The notes under the pieces are model-generated. The model worked only from the letters and a program-made list of their open reading frames with translations. It did not search any database and was not told the DNA's origin. Source: Rhodospirillaceae bacterium (GTDB taxonomy: Bacteria; Pseudomonadota; Alphaproteobacteria; JAEULC01). From it: a stretch of 48,118 nucleotides of DNA. Positions 46,272 through 48,118 of the stretch are shown here, piece by piece; the first letter of the stretch is position 1, and the number at the start of each line of letters is the position of its first letter. The DNA lies in assembly GCA_023266845.1 (NCBI GenBank), contig JAHFPH010000008.1, forward strand, positions 1-48,118. The letters are read 5' to 3'. The translations under genes and the position numbers were made by a program.

Positions 46272-46628
46272 TTGCGGCGACTTGTTCTTTTGGCTCTCTT
46301 CATACTTTGCTTGAACGCGGTATTCGCGCCCGCTTGGGCGGGCGAACTGGTGATGTTCGAGCAAAAGGGCTGTCCCTGGTGCGCGAAATGGGACCGGGAG
46401 ATCGCGCCGATCTATCCCAAATCGGCCGAGGGCGAGCGTCTGCCGTTGCGGCGCGTGGATATCGACCAGCCGCGCCCCGCCGATCTCGCGGCCGTGGGGC
46501 CGATCCGCTATACGCCCAGCTTCGTGGCGATGGAAGGCGGCAAGGAGGTCGGGCGCATCACCGGCTATCCGGGCGACGATGTGTTCTGGGGGTTGCTCGG
46601 CCAGATCATGGCGAAGCTGCCGCAATAG
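46272..46628 (+). CDS. SoxS-like periplasmic thioredoxin (118 aa)
   Basis: The signal peptide RRLVLLALFILCLNAVFAPA, cleaved at AWA-G, leads a thioredoxin-like domain with active site GCPWC (Cys34, Cys37) and the cis-Pro region IRYTPSFVAM. Size and motif resemble SoxS, which keeps the Sox thiosulfate-oxidation proteins active. TTG 46272 was chosen because it gives a clean signal peptide and follows tusA by four bases; ATG 46230 within tusA is the alternative. No soxXYZAB genes are seen in the window. Confidence 0.78.
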   Translation: MRRLVLLALFILCLNAVFAPAWAGELVMFEQKGCPWCAKWDREIAPIYPKSAEGERLPLRRVDIDQPRPADLAAVGPIRYTPSFVAMEGGKEVGRITGYPGDDVFWGLLGQIMAKLPQ

Positions 46629-46670
46629 CCCATAGGGTTTCGCAAAAGCGCCGCGCGGCTTTCCCAGCCC

Positions 46671-46916
46671 TCAGGACTTGCAGAAGCTCGGCAGATGGCC
46701 GGCCAGCATGGTCATCAGCCGCACGGCCACTTCCACGCCGCATAGCGCGTGCGTGACGACGGCCTGCACGTATAACGCAAATATCACCAGGACCAGAAAC
46801 GCCGCACCGGCCAGCAGCAGGCCATAGCCGCCGACCGCGCGCACACGCCGGCCCGTGGGCTCGTCGCGCGGGCGAAACACGGCCGGCCGGGCAGGATCGC
46901 GGTGCGCGTCGCGCAT
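46671..46916 (-). CDS. Unknown small membrane protein (81 aa)
   Basis: A basic N-terminus (about 28 residues, RDPARPAVFRPRDEPTGRRV) is followed by one clear helix, YGLLLAGAAFLVLVIFALYV, and a short C-terminal part with two cysteines. I recognise no family. TTGGAC (about 46969-46974, minus strand) with a TTAGCAT downstream could be a promoter, which favours a real gene. It is convergent with the SoxS-like gene. Confidence 0.55.
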   Translation of the reverse strand: MRDAHRDPARPAVFRPRDEPTGRRVRAVGGYGLLLAGAAFLVLVIFALYVQAVVTHALCGVEVAVRLMTMLAGHLPSFCKS

Positions 46917-46950
46917 GAGGCAGATCCATCGAGAATAAATTCGATGCTAA

Positions 46951-47073
46951 GGCAGTCCTTATGGCGTTGTCCAATTGCCATCGGGCGGCGGCTATGCGCG
47001 CTTCGCCGAGTTCCTGAAGGGGCCTGTCGAAACCGCCGGCTATGTGGAAGCGTCTCCGTTTGGGCGCGTCTAG
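46951..47073 (+). pseudogene. Possible gene-tail remnant
   Basis: A short open frame ending at TAG 47071-47073 encodes about 40 residues including GGGYARFAEFLKGPVETAGY, with a codon pattern like real genes (mostly G or C in third positions). It has no convincing start, and a stop lies at 46948. It may be the end of a lost gene; I cannot name the family. The rest of the stretch (47074-47214) shows nothing I recognise. Confidence 0.25.
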
Positions 47074-47214
47074 CGCGCACCGCGGCCGGGGGCGTGGAGC
47101 TTGGCTCCGCGTCGCGCATTGCTGGACAGCGCCGATCCCAATTAAAGCGCGAAACGCGACGGTATGGTTGTCTTCGGCCGGTCGTCTGTGTTTGCCGGCG
47201 ATGGCGCCGGTTTC

Positions 47215-48105
47215 CTATGGCGCCTTCGCAGGCACGGCACTGGGCAGAGGCGGCAGAGTCTTGAGGTAGATCGCAATGGCTTTGCGGTCATCCACCGTCA
47301 GCCGACTCGTGCTGTACTTCACGACTTCCCGCATCTCGCCGTCGAACGAGCCGCCTTCCGGTGTGGAGCCTGTCTCCAACGCGAATACGATGTCGCTTGC
47401 CGTCCACTGCGATAGACCGTTCGGTCCAGGGGTAAGATTGGGGGCTGCGGCCTGCTGGGCGCCGATGCGCGCGCCCGCCAGCCACCTTGTTCGGTCAAGC
47501 GCGCCCAGCTTGTCGCGCGGTGTATGGCATTCGCCGCAGTGGGACAGCGCCTCCACCAGATAGGCGCCACGATTCCACTGCGCGTCACGTTGCGGGTCGG
47601 CCTTCCATGCCCCGGGAGAAAAGTTCAGCCATTTCCAGGTCAGCAGCGTCAACCTGATGGAAAAAGGGAAAGAGACCTCGTGCGGCCGGCTCGGACGGGC
47701 GATCGGCGCCACCGTTTGCAGATACGCCCACAGGTCTTCCAAGTCGTTTTCGGCGAGCTTGGTATAGGTGGTATAGGGAAACACGGGGTAGTAATGCTGG
47801 CCGGCCGGTCCGACGCCTTCTCGCAGCGCCTTGCGGAATTGCGCCGCGGTCCAACGGCCGATGCCGAAATTGAGGTCCGGGGTGATATTGGGCGCGTAGA
47901 AGGTGCCGAACGGCGTGACTATCGGCGGGCCGCCCGCGAGCGCCGGCACGCCGGAACGGCTGTCCGTGTGACAGGCCAGGCAGCCGCCGGCGTCGAAGAT
48001 GTAGCGGCCGCGCTCCGCAGAGAGACTCCCGGCCATGGCGGCGACCGGCAGGAGCAGCGCCGCACCTACTGCCAAACTAGCTGCAACGTGAGGCGATGCC
48101 ACCAT
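47215..48105 (-). CDS. Diheme c-type cytochrome (296 aa)
   Basis: Two covalent heme sites are present: GCLACH (Cys42, Cys45, His46) and HCGECH (Cys190, Cys193, His194), each in its own cytochrome c domain. The N-terminal LAVGAALLLPVAAMAG is a signal sequence, so the protein is periplasmic. NITPDLNFGIGRWT and PNLTPGPNGLSQWT are repeated motifs typical of cytochrome subunits of periplasm-facing dehydrogenases (alcohol, gluconate or molybdenum-hydroxylase type). The catalytic partner would lie beyond the right edge. The frame stays open to the edge, so an earlier start is possible. Confidence 0.88.
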   Translation of the reverse strand: MVASPHVAASLAVGAALLLPVAAMAGSLSAERGRYIFDAGGCLACHTDSRSGVPALAGGPPIVTPFGTFYAPNITPDLNFGIGRWTAAQFRKALREGVGPAGQHYYPVFPYTTYTKLAENDLEDLWAYLQTVAPIARPSRPHEVSFPFSIRLTLLTWKWLNFSPGAWKADPQRDAQWNRGAYLVEALSHCGECHTPRDKLGALDRTRWLAGARIGAQQAAAPNLTPGPNGLSQWTASDIVFALETGSTPEGGSFDGEMREVVKYSTSRLTVDDRKAIAIYLKTLPPLPSAVPAKAP

Positions 48106-48118
48106 GTCGCGGCAGGCG

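Overview
The window is one contiguous piece of a GC-rich alphaproteobacterial chromosome, most like the Rhodospirillales and their relatives. That reading rests on gene order: lon-hupB followed by tRNA-Val and tRNA-Asp, an undivided nuoA-N operon running into birA-coaX-rnj-mce-DUF1467, and rpiB-glyA-nrdR-ribD-ribE-ribH-nusB-thiL. I see no prophage, integrase, transposase or CRISPR array. Most of the first 32 kb is housekeeping core; about 32.6-48.1 kb is accessory metabolism and transport.

Layout. 1-3.2 kb: the tail of a CopG-like antitoxin, the Lon protease and the nucleoid protein HU. 3.3-3.65 kb: tRNA-Val(TAC) and tRNA-Asp(GTC), separated by a 30-bp tandem repeat in which each full unit forms a GAAA-tetraloop hairpin. 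4.0-18.2 kb: all 14 separate subunits of NADH:quinone oxidoreductase (complex I), mostly overlapping by a few bases. The large exception is the nuoI-nuoJ gap, which holds two GC hairpins and a T-tract. 18.2-22.8 kb: birA, coaX, rnj, mce, a DUF1467 membrane protein and tag. 22.8-23.1 kb: an intergenic stretch with a convincing unannotated small RNA (three hairpins, an exposed UUCCUCCC and a strong intrinsic terminator) and two DnaA-box-like sites. 23.1-26.4 kb: a purine permease (minus strand), an MFS transporter with an apparently leaderless promoter, and an ICMT-like membrane methyltransferase. 26.4-32.6 kb: the pentose, one-carbon, riboflavin and thiamine genes. 32.6-38.8 kb: a decayed copy of the thiL tail, an orphan aminoethylphosphonate-type binding protein, a second MFS transporter, a complete tripartite tricarboxylate transporter (TctC-TctB-TctA) and a rhomboid protease. 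38.8-41.0 kb (minus strand): a copper module of multicopper oxidase, small HMA copper chaperone and an unknown 140-residue protein. 41.1-44.8 kb: CorA, a gamma-glutamyltransferase-like enzyme and a VOC protein. 44.8-46.6 kb: a thiosulfate/sulfur module (YeeE/YedE transporter, TusA, SoxS-like thioredoxin). 46.7-48.1 kb: a small membrane protein and a diheme cytochrome c.

How it fits together. Complex I, a cytochrome c, a sulfur-transfer module and periplasmic copper oxidation suggest an aerobic, respiratory free-living bacterium able to draw on reduced sulfur and organic acids; the TTT system and the orphan binding protein point to scavenging of carboxylates or phosphonates. Short palindromic repeats are scattered between genes. 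The best represented has seven copies at four sites, six of them in inverted doublets, and sits at operon boundaries. The most promising undescribed element is the small RNA at about 22944-23032; next are the inter-tRNA tetraloop-hairpin array and the hairpin pair inside the nuo operon. Functions come from reading translated motifs by eye; no database search was run.
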